In this document: positions 1 to 12,783 of the stretch, in pieces | Numbering within the stretch: position 1 is the stretch's first letter | Layout: each line of letters starts with the position of its first letter | Translations under genes and position numbers: made by a program | Notes under the pieces: generated by a model | Told to the model about the DNA's origin: nothing | The model's input: the letters and a program-made list of their open reading frames with translations, nothing else | Database searches by the model: none | DNA from: Clarireedia homoeocarpa | Lineage: Eukaryota > Ascomycota > Leotiomycetes > Helotiales > Rutstroemiaceae | NCBI GenBank assembly: GCA_001465935.1 | Contig: LNKV01000039.1 | Coordinates: 186,001 to 250,000, forward strand | DNA: 64,000 nucleotides | Direction of reading: 5' to 3'

Positions 1-1493
1 TCCTTGCAAAAACATCCCGGCAATCCGCCAATCCGTCAATCCACCAACCCACATACCCACATAATACCGAATCCTTGCTGCCCTTTGCAAATACCTTATT
101 GCTTAATTCGAGTCGTCTTTCCCTCTTTTCCTCTCTTGCTCCTGCTCGCACCGTCCTGTGTCTGGTTGTGGTGTGCTTAATACCCTTTATTATCCCAGTT
201 TTTTGTTTGATAAAAAAAAAGAGGTTCCTCCACATACACCACACCCACCTCCTCCTCCTCCTCCTCCTACCACACTGCACCACCCTCCACCACACCACAC
301 CACACTACTCTGCACTACCTTTTCTTCAAGACATTTCAACGTCTTTTCCTCTCAATCGCTGCTGATTTACTCGTCCCGATTATCGACCCATATCTTGGTC
401 TCGCAGGTCCCGCAGCAGCAGCAGCAGCAACAGCAACCACAGCGAAGAGGAAGATTTCTTCGATTCTTTTGCATCCACAGCAACCCGACTGCCATTTGGT
501 CTATCGTCGCTGACGGCCTGGACTATATAATCCCAAGACGTCACCTCGCACCAGCTGCCTCTCCATCTGCGTCCACGTCCACGTTCAATCACATCGTTTC
601 CGACATCCATTCAATATCCGCCGTTCGGCGTCCGTTGATCCTATCGAATCATCACGACACGATACCCACGAAATTCGCCTCCCCGTCCCACAAAAAGAAT
701 CGATTCATTGAAAAAGGACAACAGATAGATAAAAGTCTAAAGTACAAAAACCAAGAAATCGAAAGCAGAGGGTGCGAGCTTGCTGTTTCCACCAACCATT
801 TCAATAAACCCACACTCTCACCACACTACTCATCCTTATCTCGTACCCTTATACGGTCGACCTTGCCTTAATCCTTCGCCTACATACAAGAAGGGTCAGG
901 ACCCTCGACAAGATTCTCTTACGACTTTCCGGTCTATCGCTCCTACCGTTGCTGAGGATATCCTTTTTGAAGCATTACTTGATCTGATAAGAGCTTTGTC
1001 GCTGGAATACGCACTTTGTTCTTTCTGGTCCGATTTTACTTCATAAATCCATCGACGAGCCATCCGGATCGTCCAAGAACTTTAACATCGTTCAAACAGT
1101 AAGTTGGCATATCTTTCTCCCTACCATCCCATCTTGTCTGCTGTACTCTTCTATGATAAAGCAGACGCACATCCTCTTGACCAACAGATTATCCACACTC
1201 TTCACAAATTCAAACCACTCCTACACTTCATCATCCCATATTCACGATTTATGCCCTTTGTTCAATCTTCCCGAATATTCACAATTATGAATGCGGCTGA
1301 CCCGTACTTTCCCCCAATAATCAGTCCACCTTCTTAGTCTCTTCCTTTATTTCTTCCCGTACTCAATGATAAGCAGGAACTAAACTTGCTACTTTCGACA
1401 TCCTCTCCCACCTGGTCGAATAGCCTTAACTCGTTACTCCTACAATTTCAATAGATCTCTCTTTCTCCTCGAGCGAAGGCGACCTCTCCTAGG
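1..1493 (+). promoter_or_regulatory. Promoter and long pyrimidine-rich leader of the CBM21 gene
   Basis: This stretch is strongly CT-rich on the plus strand, as is common in fungal promoters and leaders. It has a TATA-like CTATATAATC near 523 and a CAG/CAA run at about 411-436. Several short upstream ATG frames occur. A good donor (CAG then GTAAGT, intron start 1099) and an acceptor ending at 1454 (TTTCAATAG) suggest a leader intron of about 356 nt that would remove some upstream ATGs. The main ATG follows 39 nt later. Seen: composition, splice-like sites, uORFs. Inferred: transcript start and leader splicing. Confidence 0.45.
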
Positions 1494-3878
1494 ATGCCTT
1501 ACACACCTCCTTCTCATCGATCTCCCGCCCCGTCGACTGATAACTCTCCCGCCATCAGTCGTCGTTCCTCATATCAATCCAGCCCGGGCATGCATTCACA
1601 AAGACCCGAATTACCACGCTCAACATCCTACTTAACCAGACACCGAAGGACTCCCTCAGTTAAATCAAATGGATTCCAACAAAACCTAGAGCCAACACCA
1701 CCTGGAACCGCGGATAGCGAGAAGGGTCACCATGATACCACACACACCCTATCTGTCTCCAACAGTCTTCGACAATCTCCTCCACCGGTGACGGACGAAA
1801 CCAAGATGCCCATCGGCGTCGTCATGTCGCCTCCAGACTCGGCACAGAACTCGGATGAAGAAGATGTCGTGTTAAGGGGGAGAAAGCTGGAGAACTTGGA
1901 GGAGTTGCAAGCTGCTATCAGGGTTATCGAGCAACACCGAGAGAGCTCACCCAACAGGACATCGGCGGAGCTACAAAAGATCACACAAGCCATTTCAAAC
2001 TTGCCTGCGGATCAAGAGAAGAAGGAGAAGCCAACGGCAGGACACATCGAGACAAGTCAACAATCTCATCGAGGGAAGGGACACAACAGATCACACACCG
2101 AAACTGTCTTCCTTGATCTCAAGAGCAACAACAACTCATCAGTTCCAACGACACCAGTCACTGGCTCTGATGACGACTTGACTGATGATGACTTTGAGCG
2201 GACGAGGAAACCCCAAATGCTGAGGAAGAAGTCAGGTGAACTTGTCAGACCAGCTCTTCGACCTTCATCTGCAAGGCGACGACCTTCATCCATGCCTGGT
2301 ACACCTACTTTCTCCAAAGCCGTACACTTCGATTCACATCTTGAACACGTCCGACACTTCCTCCAGGTCGACAGACCGCTTGCTGTCAGTGCCGGTTCTT
2401 CTCCCGTTGAGGCATACGAAAGTGATAATGAATTCCCATTCAGCCCAGAGGACGATTCCCACACAAGAGGTGCACCTTTCGAGTGGGAAATTGTGGTATC
2501 GAACTTCCCAACGTTGACACCTGCCAGATTAGCTATGCCAGTTAGAGTCGAAAGGGTCTTCTTGTCGGCAGACAACAAGAACTTAGTAGGCACTATCGCT
2601 GCTGCTAATCTCTCGTATCATAAGCTGGTCGTTGCTCGATTCACCTTGGACTACTGGAAGACCACCTCTGAAGTCGTAGCGGAATTCAACAATGACATTC
2701 GTCAACCCAGAAATTCAGATGGTTACGACCGTTTCAACTTCAACATTAAGCTTGCTGATCAAGCAAACCTTGAGGCAAAGACCATGTTCTTCTGTGTGAA
2801 GTATGCTGTCAACGGTCAAGAGTACTGGGACAACAACAACTCCACCAACTTCCAGGTTGATTTCAGAAAGAAGGCGAAGCCACAAAAAGGAAAGAGAGGA
2901 TCGCAAGGAGCATCTTCGAGACCTGTGAACTCCTTACCGAGAAGTAACAAGAAGTCTCAACCTGTTGCATCCAAGAAAGCCACTCCAACCTTTGACGACT
3001 TTGCCTCGAATGATTTCGATCTGAAGTACATGAACATGGGCAACCTCAAGCAGCCTGCTGCCAATTTCCTCGGTGATTCAACCGCAGGAAGATTGAAGGG
3101 CGTCAAATCCGCCGTCAGCCTTACCTCTGACAATTTCACTCGCAAGGCACCCAGCACGAACGGTCAAGCATTTGGTCATCGTTATGACTTTGGTGCTTCT
3201 CTATCTGCTGCGATCAATGCCGCTAACACTGCTCTTGGTGACAGGAGTGGTATTACGATGAAGTCAAGCAAGCCATCTGGAAAGACTCCACCCTCCAAAA
3301 TTCTTGATTATGATGACCCAATCTCCCCCCTCTCCATGTCCGCCCCCAAGCCCTTTAACAAACCCGCCACAACCAATTCACAACCTGCTGTGGCCACCCA
3401 CAGTAGCACTAACGGAACTGACTCGCCAAGACCTCTTGGTACTGAGAAACCTGTCCTTGCCTCTCAATCATACAACGAGCTTCTCGACAAGTATTGTTTC
3501 GTACGTACCAACGAGCACCACTGGGGAGATAAGGAAATAAGCTAATGATGATTTTTGTATTTATAGTTTGGATCAGTGAAGAGTTCTCCTCAGTTGAAGG
3601 ATGGTGCTCTAAGATCTGGTCAATACGATGGGAATAATGATGATGGCTACCTTTTTGGTTCCGCCGATTCTACTGCCAGCAATTCACCAGTAACCATGAC
3701 AATGGATAGAAAACCATCCCCAACTCAGACTCCTTCTACCACACCTCCTGTTATTCGTTCTACATCGCCGGCTCCTATGACGGGCTTTGTTTCGGGTACG
3801 TCTCCGATGTATCCATACCACGTGCATGGTGGCTTTTCGTTCCACGAAACTCATGCGGCCACAGCAATTCGAGGTTGA
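1494..3878 (+). CDS. PP1 regulatory (glycogen-targeting) subunit with CBM21 domain
   Basis: Two exons (1494-3500 and 3567-3878) joined by a 66-nt phase-0 intron give 772 residues. Residues about 336-457 form a CBM21 carbohydrate-binding domain, with the conserved VRVERVFLSADN block near 350, a FTLDYWKT block near 384 and a YAVNGQEYWDNNN block near 438. An RVxF-type PP1 docking motif, KAVHF, lies at 275-279 with basic residues upstream. The flanks are Ser/Pro-rich and look disordered. In yeast, Gac1 and Pig1/2 tether the Glc7/PP1 phosphatase to glycogen through this architecture, so a role in glycogen synthase activation in the cytoplasm is likely. The start is the first in-frame ATG after the leader. 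The exact Gac1/Pig paralogue cannot be assigned. Confidence 0.9.
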
Positions 3879-5855
3879 AATAATATACACCGAAAATAAA
3901 ATGTCGACAATAACGACACAACGATGAAACTCTTGAGAAGAAGACGAATCCCATTTTCCTCTCTTTTCGACCACTATGATATTAGGCTTTGATGCTTTTC
4001 GTCATTGTTTGTTCGATTTCGATCACCTCTTCATTGAGTTTGGTCCCTTGACGATTACGACGATTCGATACGATTCTTCATCCAAAGAATGAAACTGTTA
4101 ATAACTTTCCTCACGTACACGACCTACTCTCTACTTCATATTGTTCAGCATTTCTTGCGAAAGGCGGGGAAACTGGGAGGCTTGCACTCGTTCAACTCCT
4201 CATGGTCGGCTTGCTTCCAGCTTTTTAGTTTGCTGATTGTACTTTTTGTTTTTTGCTTGCTGAGCGTTGGCGTTTTCATTTTGATTTTTTTGATTCTTGC
4301 ATGTCCTTTTCTCCATACCTCACCCTCTTTGTTTTTCTTTCCAGCTGGTTTGGGATTCTTGGTTCCATGGGGGACTAGGGTCTCTAATCATCTTAGACTT
4401 TTGTGGTTTTTCTGCGTTTTGCTCTTTTGTTTGGGAACTGGGAATGGGAATGGAATGGTTTCTACCAAAGGGGCGGCGGCAATGGACATGCTATGTCAAT
4501 TCTTGCTGTCTTTGTTTTTTGTTTTGCTCGAAATTGATTATTGGACTTTGGTTATCAGCGGAATCGTTTCTTATGAGAGGAGATAAAAAGTATTTTTTTT
4601 TACGGGAGGATGGATGGTATTCCCTTCGGCAAATATGGAACCGCGGAAAGCAAGGGAGGGAATATGTGTTTTTGCAAAATGGTCATTGTTTATTTTGTTT
4701 GCTTGATTATATTTCTTTTGGGGCATGGTAGGAGTGGTGGATATGAAGGATAAGCTGGAGAGAGGGTAGTGGAATGGGAAGAGAAGTGTCAACTGTTGGT
4801 GATGATTCAGTCAACCAGGATCCCGCCGGGCCAGAAGTCAGAGAATGGGTTTCTGCGATAAACAGGACGGTGGATAGATGGGGGATGGTTGACTGGATGT
4901 GGACAAATTATACCATGAAAATGGCAGAAGGAGGATTTCTTTGTATCCAAATAAATGGAAGTTGATCTTGCCTGATGGAAGGAAGAGTGATAGATGGAGG
5001 GATGATATCAGAATGGGAATGGAAGTGGAATTAGATGATGTCGTGTGGGTGAAAGAACGAAATGAACATGATGAATTGGGACAGATCAAGATTAAATGAT
5101 AGGTTAAAAACGGAACAAAAAAACTTTGAAACTCAATTAAAAAAACATTTGCAAATTTTGGAATTTTTGTTTGTGATTGAGACTGATATGCTTGTATTTG
5201 GTGTTGCAGTACTTGTTATATTTGTGGTGGTGATAATGGTGGTGGTGTTGTTTATAGATGGTGGTGATAGTTGAAGATGTTATCCTCAGAGGTTCTTCTG
5301 TAAGTGCTCACTCTACACGTATAGTGTCTACTCGCTGAATATAAATATATATATACATGTTCTTTCCAAGCAGTCGGGTATCCATCGACTCAAACTCTCT
5401 CTTCTCTTCTTCCCCCTCCTCCTCTTCTCTTCTGTACACAGACAGAATGGAATGAAATGGAGTGATATGAAATGAAACGTATAGTGAGGGTGTGGGTTTA
5501 CATGAGTTGTGTTGTTTTGTGGGAGGGAGAGTGGAAAGGGGAGAGGCGAGGGGGAAGAGAAGGGGGGGGTGCTGGGAGTGCTGGTGCTGGGGAAAGAGGG
5601 CAGAGGGCAGAAGGCAGAGGGAGGAGGCGAGAGGAAAAGGGGGGAGAGAAGAGATGAGAAGAGAGAAGCTGGTGGGGGGTGTGGGGGATGTGGTGGTGCT
5701 GGGGAAAGAGGACAGAGAGCAGCTGGTTTGATTTTCTGACTGGTTTGTTTGTTTGTTTGGTTGTTTGTTTGTTTGTTTCTGTGAAGGTGAAGGTATTTTT
5801 AGTAAAGTAATGCTATGTTATGTTATGTTGTGTTATGTTACGTTATGTTGAAGTG

Positions 5856-5994
5856 TAGAGTGTGGAGTATGGAGTATGGAGTATAGAGCGTGGAGTATAG
5901 AGCGTGCAGTATGGAGCATGGAGTATGGAATACAGAGTATGGACTATGGAGCATGGAGTATGGAATACGGAGTATGGACTATGGAGTGTGGAGG
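5856..5994 (+). repeat. Degenerate GGAGTAT minisatellite
   Basis: About 140 bp of imperfect repeats of a 7-8 base unit (GGAGTAT, GGAGCAT, GGACTAT, AGAGCGT and variants). A longer unit repeats inside it: a block around TATGGAATACAGAGTATGG recurs as TATGGAATACGGAGTATGG about 35 bp later. It directly follows a TTATG pentamer run, so this is a cluster of slippage-prone repeats. No coding role is seen. Confidence 0.75.
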
Positions 5995-7030
5995 GTGATG
6001 TTGAAGTGTATTTGCTATGTTGAAGTGTTACGTTGTATTGCAGAGTATAATGTTGAAGTACAGTGTAGAAGTACGTTTATGGAGAGAGCAAGGGATAAAG
6101 TGGTTCACTATATTTATTGTTTATTTTATTTCTTTATTTCTTTATTTTTTTTATTTTAATTTTAATATTTTTTATTCTATCATTTTTTATTTTTATTTTT
6201 TTATTATTATTTTGGTTTTGCCATTTGTGTTGATATTGAGTTTTTCAAAGCGACAGCAAGTTGGTGAGGTGAGGTGTGGTGTGGCGGATACTACTCTGCA
6301 GTAACCCCCTCCTTCCTGTCTGCGATAAGCGACTGCCCCACTTTATTGTTAGTGAGGCGCAGAATTTTGGCAGGCAAGGGAAGGGGATATGATGATGATA
6401 GAGCTGTGAAGTGAGTTGTGCTGCATGTATATATGGAGTGCATGCTTGAGGTCGTTGCACTTAGGTTGGGTTGGGTAGGAAGGAAATGAGAGGTCTTCTT
6501 CTTCTGCGTCTTGTGCAGTGAGGTGGACTGGACTGAAAAACTTTTCTCTGCGGACAGATGCATTTTGGAAGTGGATAGTAAGTAGATAGGTAGGTTATTT
6601 TTAGTACGTGTTCATACATGTACAGCGAGGGATGAATGGTATGGCGTAGTGGGGTATAGTTGGCGTGGTAGGGTGGCTGGCTACTTATGGTGGGGTAGAT
6701 GAAAGAAGTGCATACAACGCACTACAACGCATCATGACGATCATGTCTGGTGGTTTGCTGGACATTTAATGGTTGAGTGGAGTGAGTGAGTGAGGGAAAG
6801 GATAGGTGAAGAAGTGGAGGAGTGGAGAAATGGGTAAGTGAGGAAAAGGATGGTGAATTCTCGATTTTAGTGATCGGTTCTGCAATGGAGGGAGGACCCG
6901 GAGGGGGTGTTTGAGATTGATGAAGGTTGGATGCTGGGATGAGCTTGGACATCGACATGGTGGGATCGACAGTGGGACTGGAGGGGAAGAGAGAGTGTTG
7001 GAGCAACTTGGTGAGTTGCAGGGAGGCGAG

Positions 7031-7170
7031 GAGTTGAATGGGTGGATCCCTATTGGAGCTGCTTGAGAAATTGCAGGGAGATAGGGAGTTGAATATGGGA
7101 TGGATCCCTATTGGAGCTGCTTGAGAAATTGCAGGAAGATAGGGAGTTGAATGTGGGATGGGTGGATAGG
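7031..7170 (+). repeat. Tandem repeat of a 55-58 bp unit, 2.5 copies
   Basis: Copy one spans 7031-7085 and copy two 7086-7143. Both contain the block GGATCCCTATTGGAGCTGCT followed by TGAGAAATTGCAGG. A partial third copy runs 7144-7170. The first two copies are nearly identical, so the duplication is relatively recent. It lies in gene-free DNA and has no visible gene association. Confidence 0.85.
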
Positions 7171-10100
7171 CGTTGCAATGAAGGAAGGCAGGGTGAACTA
7201 GTGTGGCAAGTGAATGAATAGAGAAAGGATAGATATGTGGATATGGATAGGCAACAGGGAGATCATTTGGTGGAGATTATGCAATGTACAAATAGACATA
7301 TGTAAGTTGCGGTAGGAGTAGGAGACGAGGTACATATGTAGGTAGGCGAAGAAGTATCGTGAACTCGCATATGCGAATACATACTCTACAAGTACATACC
7401 GTAAACTCTTGCAGGTGAATCAGTCAATGAATGTAACCAGGAAGTCGTTCATGCGAGAGTCTGAGCTGATGAGAAGGAAGCCACGACACAATACATATGC
7501 TAGTTCCAGTTCTGGATCTGATTCTGACAATCGATTAAGCTGTAGGCTGCAGCGTGCTACTTTGATACGACGTCCGTTGTTCATGCGATAAGCGCACAAT
7601 AATGCTAGAGAGATGGGATGGGATGGGTTAGGTGAGTTTTCTTCCTTTCTGTGCTGTGCTGTGCTGCGGATGCAAAAGTAGGGGTTAACCGAACCTTAGC
7701 AGTTTACGAATGGAAATCGGAAAGGGTTCGCTTAGATGTACGGATGTTTAAGTGAAGGAGGAAGAAATCATTCTGGGAAGATTTGTTGTATGGAGTAGGG
7801 ATGAAGGATGGAAGAAAGAGGAAAAGAGGGAACGTTGGAGCGGCGGATGAGTGTGGGATGGAGGAGGGAAATAGTGGGGAGAATAAAAAGTGGTAAGCTA
7901 AAAAGGAAAGCAAGAATGGTTGGAGTTGATAAGGAAGTGGAGTGGGAAAATTCTGGTTTGGCGAGAGCGGTGGATTTTGATGGATGTAGTCAATAGGGGT
8001 GGAGCGGAGGGGTTAGTGGAATTGGTTATTATTAAGCAGAAAGAATTCAACACGAAAGAACCGTAGGAGACATTGGAAGATTTGACCAAATTTACGACGG
8101 ATATAGGGTTGAAGACAACGGGTTGAAGCCTGTAGGCTGCTGTTGCGAGGTCAGAGACTGGGTTTCTGGCGGATAGTTAGGAGAGGACTCGCAGTGGAAG
8201 GAAGTCGCATTCCAAATGTAGATTGCGATGACTATTCGCTTCTGAGTCTGCTCAGCTTCGCGGTAAAGAATACCAGGTGTAGGTATGCGGAGCTGGCACG
8301 TGTGCATGGGTTCGGGATGGGGCGGAGTAGGCTATGGAGCGGAGCGGAGGTCGAGAAACCAGAAAGGCTTTTTCCGATGAGCGGACTTAGGCTGCCATGG
8401 AGGTATGATTTGAGGGCACTAAGGAATGGCAGAAAACTGCCTTATAGAGGAGTCGAAAGTGAGAGCCCATGGAAACATAGATGATCCAGGGATTCATAGA
8501 AATGAGGTCGGGATAGTTAAGTGATTGTGATGAGTGGCATGTTACTTACTCCGCAAAAAGGTAGGAGATGATACTAGGAAGGTCACCATATCAGGTATGC
8601 AGAGGAAGTAAGATGGAAAAGAACTGAGGTAGATGTCAAGGGTAGCACGCTTAGAGCTTCATTACCGACAAAAAAGAAATATGGAGTCAGGTTCATATGG
8701 AGAGACTCGCAGAGCTTTTGCGATGGGATTGTTAAGAGATAACATTGTGGCCAGCTAAGATACAGAGATGTTGACTCCATCGCCAGTTCGTTCTGGGTAA
8801 GTTAATCGAGTTGATGACATCAAACAGCAATGTGAAAAGCAACAGGCATTGCACCATATCTACGACAAAATTTAGACCTGTTCACATGCAGAAAGAGAGA
8901 TAAGAGATCCAAAGCTATACGGTGGTTCACATGCCGAAGCAATTTGAGATGCAGTCGTGCTCTGCTTCACCTTGATCACCCTCGGCATCGCTATTTATAC
9001 TAGGTCTGAATACTCGGGGTTAAATCGGGTCAGCGGAGTATCTAAGGAGTACCGGACGCATGCAAACCTTATGCATCCGAACTCCCCGCGTCTGCCTATT
9101 ACTGAACATTCGGGACGGCGGCGGGATAGGCTACCCACAATCCATATCTAATCTTTGATCACCGTTCGTCCGATATGCATGTGATTACTATTGGTATTCC
9201 TTAGTGCGGGGGAGAGGGAGGGGAGATAATGTGCGTTTCTGGATCTCTGCACTTAGGGTCCCATTCAAACAAGTCAAGATACCCGAGTTGAAAATGTCAT
9301 AACCACCAATGTGATCAATTTGACCCCCGTATAGATAATCTCTAGATACGCCGCAACAACCCCGGTCAAGGAGATTCATCTGGCTTAGATCCGTAGATAA
9401 GCATACTTCATATACGGACCCTGCATATGACAACCCTGCAGCAGCGCTCCTCTACCCAAGCACCCCTCAATTGAGCATGATCCGTCAAACAATTACTGGA
9501 TATTCCAGCTGACTGCTGGAGATCACTTGATCAGCTTCCATGGAGCTGAAACCCCACCTCGTCTTCCTCCCCGCTCCTACACGCGGAGAAATAATACCCT
9601 GGCCGCACGAACCTCTATCCACGTGTAGCAAGGAATGGAATTTGCTGCTCTGAGAACAAATGAGCATATCTTGGACACTTATCTAAATAGTGAAGCATGG
9701 TCCCTAGCGGGGAATGCATGCAATGGTAGCAGGGAGTGCAAAGTAAATGACACTGTGGCATTGAGATGCGTTACATTTCAATAACCCAGTTAAGTGACCC
9801 AACCTGACATGCCACAGCATATGCACGGACTAGTACTAGAAGAGTGTAATCACCCGCATTTGAATTGAGACTCCCAATGCCTTGGTTTGAGGTCAAACGT
9901 GCTCCGCACATTAGGTCGGTGGGTGCATCCTCCATTTATTTTCGGATGATTAGATCTTCCGACGCTTCACCGAGAGTTCCCAAGTAGGCTTCTATCAGGA
10001 GAAATCTGCAGATTCATATTGAAGTCGCTGATAATGCCGTCTGCATCGTCGGAAGGTGATTCTGAGTTACTGTAAAATTCTTGGCCCCAGACTTTGTTAC

Positions 10101-10931
10101 GGCTCAGTTTCACGTGGGGAATTTTTCAGCTCGAAACACGAGTTCCAGGATCATTAGCGGAGTCTGCCCTTGATCAGAAAACAGTGGTTTGATCGATATG
10201 CAACGTGAAGAGAGACAAGCCGCTGATAGTCACAGTCACTCGGTTAGATTATCTTCATTCCCATTTAAAGAGAAGAGGTTTTCGACGAAGGATGTTTGTC
10301 AGGAGCTCACACGACGCCATCAAGAGCTTTCGACGAAAATCTCTAAGTATCTGCTTCTTGAAGAGAGCTAATAAAACATTGAACCAAGTTCAGGAATTCT
10401 GACTCGGATAGCATACTATTTTGTCTTTCCTCGAACGAGTCGTCAAGATCTATTGGAGGCGGCGGAGTTAGTAAGACGGGAGTAAACGGAAGATTCAGTT
10501 CATAAATTCCCAGACAACTACTATAGAAAGAAAAAACATTAGTTATCGAATCTCAAATCTCAATGTTCAGACGATTTTCATTGATTTAGTTATAAGCTTT
10601 TCATCCTCTGTGCTCCAACCTTCTTCATATTTGCAGAAGTGAACTTGCAGTTGATTGGGTCGAACAAAATAAGAAGTTGTTAACTGAAGAGAGCCCAAGA
10701 CAAGCAATATCAGACCTTGAATGTTCATCTCGTGACACATACAATGTACTTACTCCTTCTTCTTTCCATTTAATTTAGCTTGCGAAGCCCCAAAGATGCA
10801 TGCAACACCCCTTTCATATCCCAAGATAGCCTCGACGTGCAAAGCCAATACCAACGCCTCCTATCTCCTACCATTAAGTCCAGTGTGACGCCCAAGCAAA
10901 TTCGGCAGGCTCCTGATTTGAAAAATAGATC

Positions 10932-11741
10932 TCACATGTACATCAATCTTCGCTCGACAAACCTATTGTAAGCTGGACTGTTCTTGAGTAAGTTTGGACT
11001 GGCTTTCTTTGGTCCTTGTTCCGAAGATGTATGAGCCACGATATGTTCCGCACTTGGGCTCATCTGTAGTATCCGTTCCGGTGACTGCATCGGACTCTGT
11101 CGAGTCTCCACTTGTTTCCGATTCAGCTCTGTCATTTGAAGACTATTCTTAATATCCATATGTCAGAAAGGGGGATTCAAAAGTCCCAGAAGCGGATAAA
11201 AACTTACGGGCATCTGAAAGAGATTCTCAGTTCCATCTGACAAGTCTATGTTCTTGATTCGCTCCATCCTAGGAAGCAACCTCTTCCCTTCCAGATGATC
11301 CATGTATAGACCGAGAACCACCATATCGACCCTTAACTTCCCTTCAAAATACTGCTTGCACTCATTAATTTGGTCTAGTAGACTAGTAGGGCCATCTTGT
11401 CGCCAGAAGATGAGTTGGGCCTCCAACGCTGCGATGTTCTCGATGCTTTTAATGGCTTTTGCAATGACCATTTCTGTAGCTTCGATTAGGAATGACTGGT
11501 CTAAGTTTGGTTCTTTTGGTCCGCCTGCTGTGAGTTCGAGTAATTGCTTAAGATACATGACCTTATTCCAGGTGTTGATGACTTGCTCTGAAGCTTCCTG
11601 GAGGGATTGGGCCGGCGGGATGACCTCACTTTGTGGATCGGCTCTCCGTTGGTCCTCGGAATCCTCTGTTTTAGATATCTTGACTGGAATTCTTGAATGC
11701 ATGATCGGATATACTGAACGGAAAGATGCTTTTTGAGAAGT
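10932..11741 (-). CDS. Hypothetical alpha-helical protein
   Basis: I do not recognise this family. Two well-joined exons are seen on the minus strand: 11741-11208 and 11147-10932, split by a 60-nt phase-0 intron (GTAAGT donor, TTCTGAC branch-like sequence, TTAAG acceptor). The central part (residues rich in Leu, Glu, Gln, Lys) is predicted by eye to be helical, with segments such as EQVINTWNKVMYLKQLLELT and IENIAALEAQLIF. The last 70 residues are polar, Ser/Pro/Gln-rich. The 5' end is uncertain: an ATG at 11702 is in frame, and an exon at 11794-11904 could join in phase 0 through an intron with an atypical GTTTCA donor, but it lacks an in-frame ATG. No membrane segment or signal peptide is seen. 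Confidence 0.5.
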
Positions 11742-11904
11742 CTTGTAAGTGAATCAAAAGCAAATATACGATACTTGGAATGAAAAATGAAACCTGTAAT
11801 TGAAGTTGTTGTGAGATGGTCTTCCCACTTGGAAAGAAGCTATCATAAAACAACTCAGTAAATGAGGATCTGGAGTCGTGACTTCCAACATCATGAATTA
11901 GCAC

Positions 11905-12261
11905 TCCAATTGTCCGACTAAGGTTGATTGATTGATATGGAAAGAGAATATGTGAGAGATAAATGTCGTTTTTGTGTACCGTAGCTTATTTTACGAGACA
12001 TGCCATTGGCCAATCTTGACGAAGCTCGGCATGACTAAGCTGAGCTATGTGGGCTTTTTGGAAGAATTATTTTGTACTGACGTCGTCAGTGACCACAATG
12101 TATTGAGCTTCGAATTAATAATCCATTGTTTTTACTACGAATAGCAATCGACCCTTGGGATTTGTTTTTTTGAAGCCAATTCAATTGTCAAGACTAACGA
12201 GCTCGCCGACTCTAGAGTTCCTTTGCCTGCCATTCAAACCCATTCTTATCCACCCCGCATC
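11905..12261. other. Intergenic promoter region upstream of the BolA-like gene
   Basis: Divergent spacer between the helical protein gene (minus) and the BolA-like gene (plus). It contains CTGACGTCGTCAG near 12078, a CRE-like core, but no coding potential. Any regulatory role is speculation from the motif alone. Confidence 0.3.
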
Positions 12262-12783
12262 ATGGAAAGAACGGCGACAACCAGCCTCCGGCATTGTCTG
12301 CGACTAAGACAGAGCATAAATACCTCCAGATTAAGCTCTGGGTTCTCAAAGCTGCACATATCCGCCACCACTTCCCAATCAAGGACAACCCACCACCTAT
12401 CTCTCACCCGACCACAACCCCTCCCCTCCTTCACCCGCCGCTCCTACAGTTCCTCATCCGAGTCCACAATCCAAGGCACAATCGGCCTCGGCGCATCCGG
12501 CGTACACTCCGAAGCAGCTCGCGCGGCCGAAGCTCTCCAAGCACCCGATCATCTCGACGAAGCCGAGCGCAGAATATGGGACAAGTTAAACACGGAGCTG
12601 CAACCAGAGAGACTGTCGGTGCAAGATGTAAGCGGTGGTTGCGGAAGCATGTATGCGATTGATGTCGTTAGTAGACAGTTCAAGGGAATGAATATGCTGA
12701 AGCAGCAGAGGCTGGTGAATAAGGTGCTGGGAGAGGAGATTAAGGGGTGGCATGGAATGCAGTTGAGTACGAAGGCGCCGTGA
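12262..12783 (+). CDS. BOL3: BolA-like protein 3, mitochondrial
   Basis: The product has 173 residues from the ATG at 12262; an upstream in-frame ATG at 12223 would add 13 residues. Residues 1-65 are rich in Arg, Ser and Thr with almost no acidic residues, typical of a mitochondrial presequence. Residues about 98-170 are a BolA fold with the family signature: GGCGSMYAIDVVSRQFKG and then LVNKVLGEEIKGWHGMQL. Cys127 and His164 are the positions expected to ligate a [2Fe-2S] cluster together with monothiol glutaredoxin 5. In yeast, Bol3/Aim1 acts late in delivery of 4Fe-4S clusters to enzymes such as lipoyl synthase. It is a single-exon gene here. Confidence 0.9.
   Translation: MERTATTSLRHCLRLRQSINTSRLSSGFSKLHISATTSQSRTTHHLSLTRPQPLPSFTRRSYSSSSESTIQGTIGLGASGVHSEAARAAEALQAPDHLDEAERRIWDKLNTELQPERLSVQDVSGGCGSMYAIDVVSRQFKGMNMLKQQRLVNKVLGEEIKGWHGMQLSTKAP

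Larger units (their letters stand above)
3879..10931. other. 7-kb gene-free region with low-complexity and minisatellite DNA
   Basis: No coding gene can be supported here. The first part is T-rich and probably contains the 3' UTR of the CBM21 gene. About 4.6-8.5 kb is strongly G/A-biased on the plus strand, with purine runs (5520-5715), a TTTG run (about 5740-5780), a TTATG run (about 5815-5850) and the minisatellites listed separately. From 8.5 kb the composition becomes more even without a recognisable protein. The open frames read as low-complexity or hydrophobic nonsense and lack splice-consistent continuation. A long non-coding RNA cannot be excluded from sequence alone. Confidence 0.6.

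Noticed and set aside
158..871. 237-codon frame with a glutamine run
   Set aside because: Low-complexity CT- and CAG-rich leader DNA; composition is His/Pro/Ser nonsense and it precedes the real gene start.
4089..4586. 165-codon hydrophobic frame on the plus strand
   Set aside because: Its Phe/Leu content simply reflects T-rich 3' UTR-like DNA; no start context, splice pattern or family was seen.
5472..5740. Three overlapping Gly/Arg/Glu-rich frames
   Set aside because: All arise from one purine-rich tract read in three frames.
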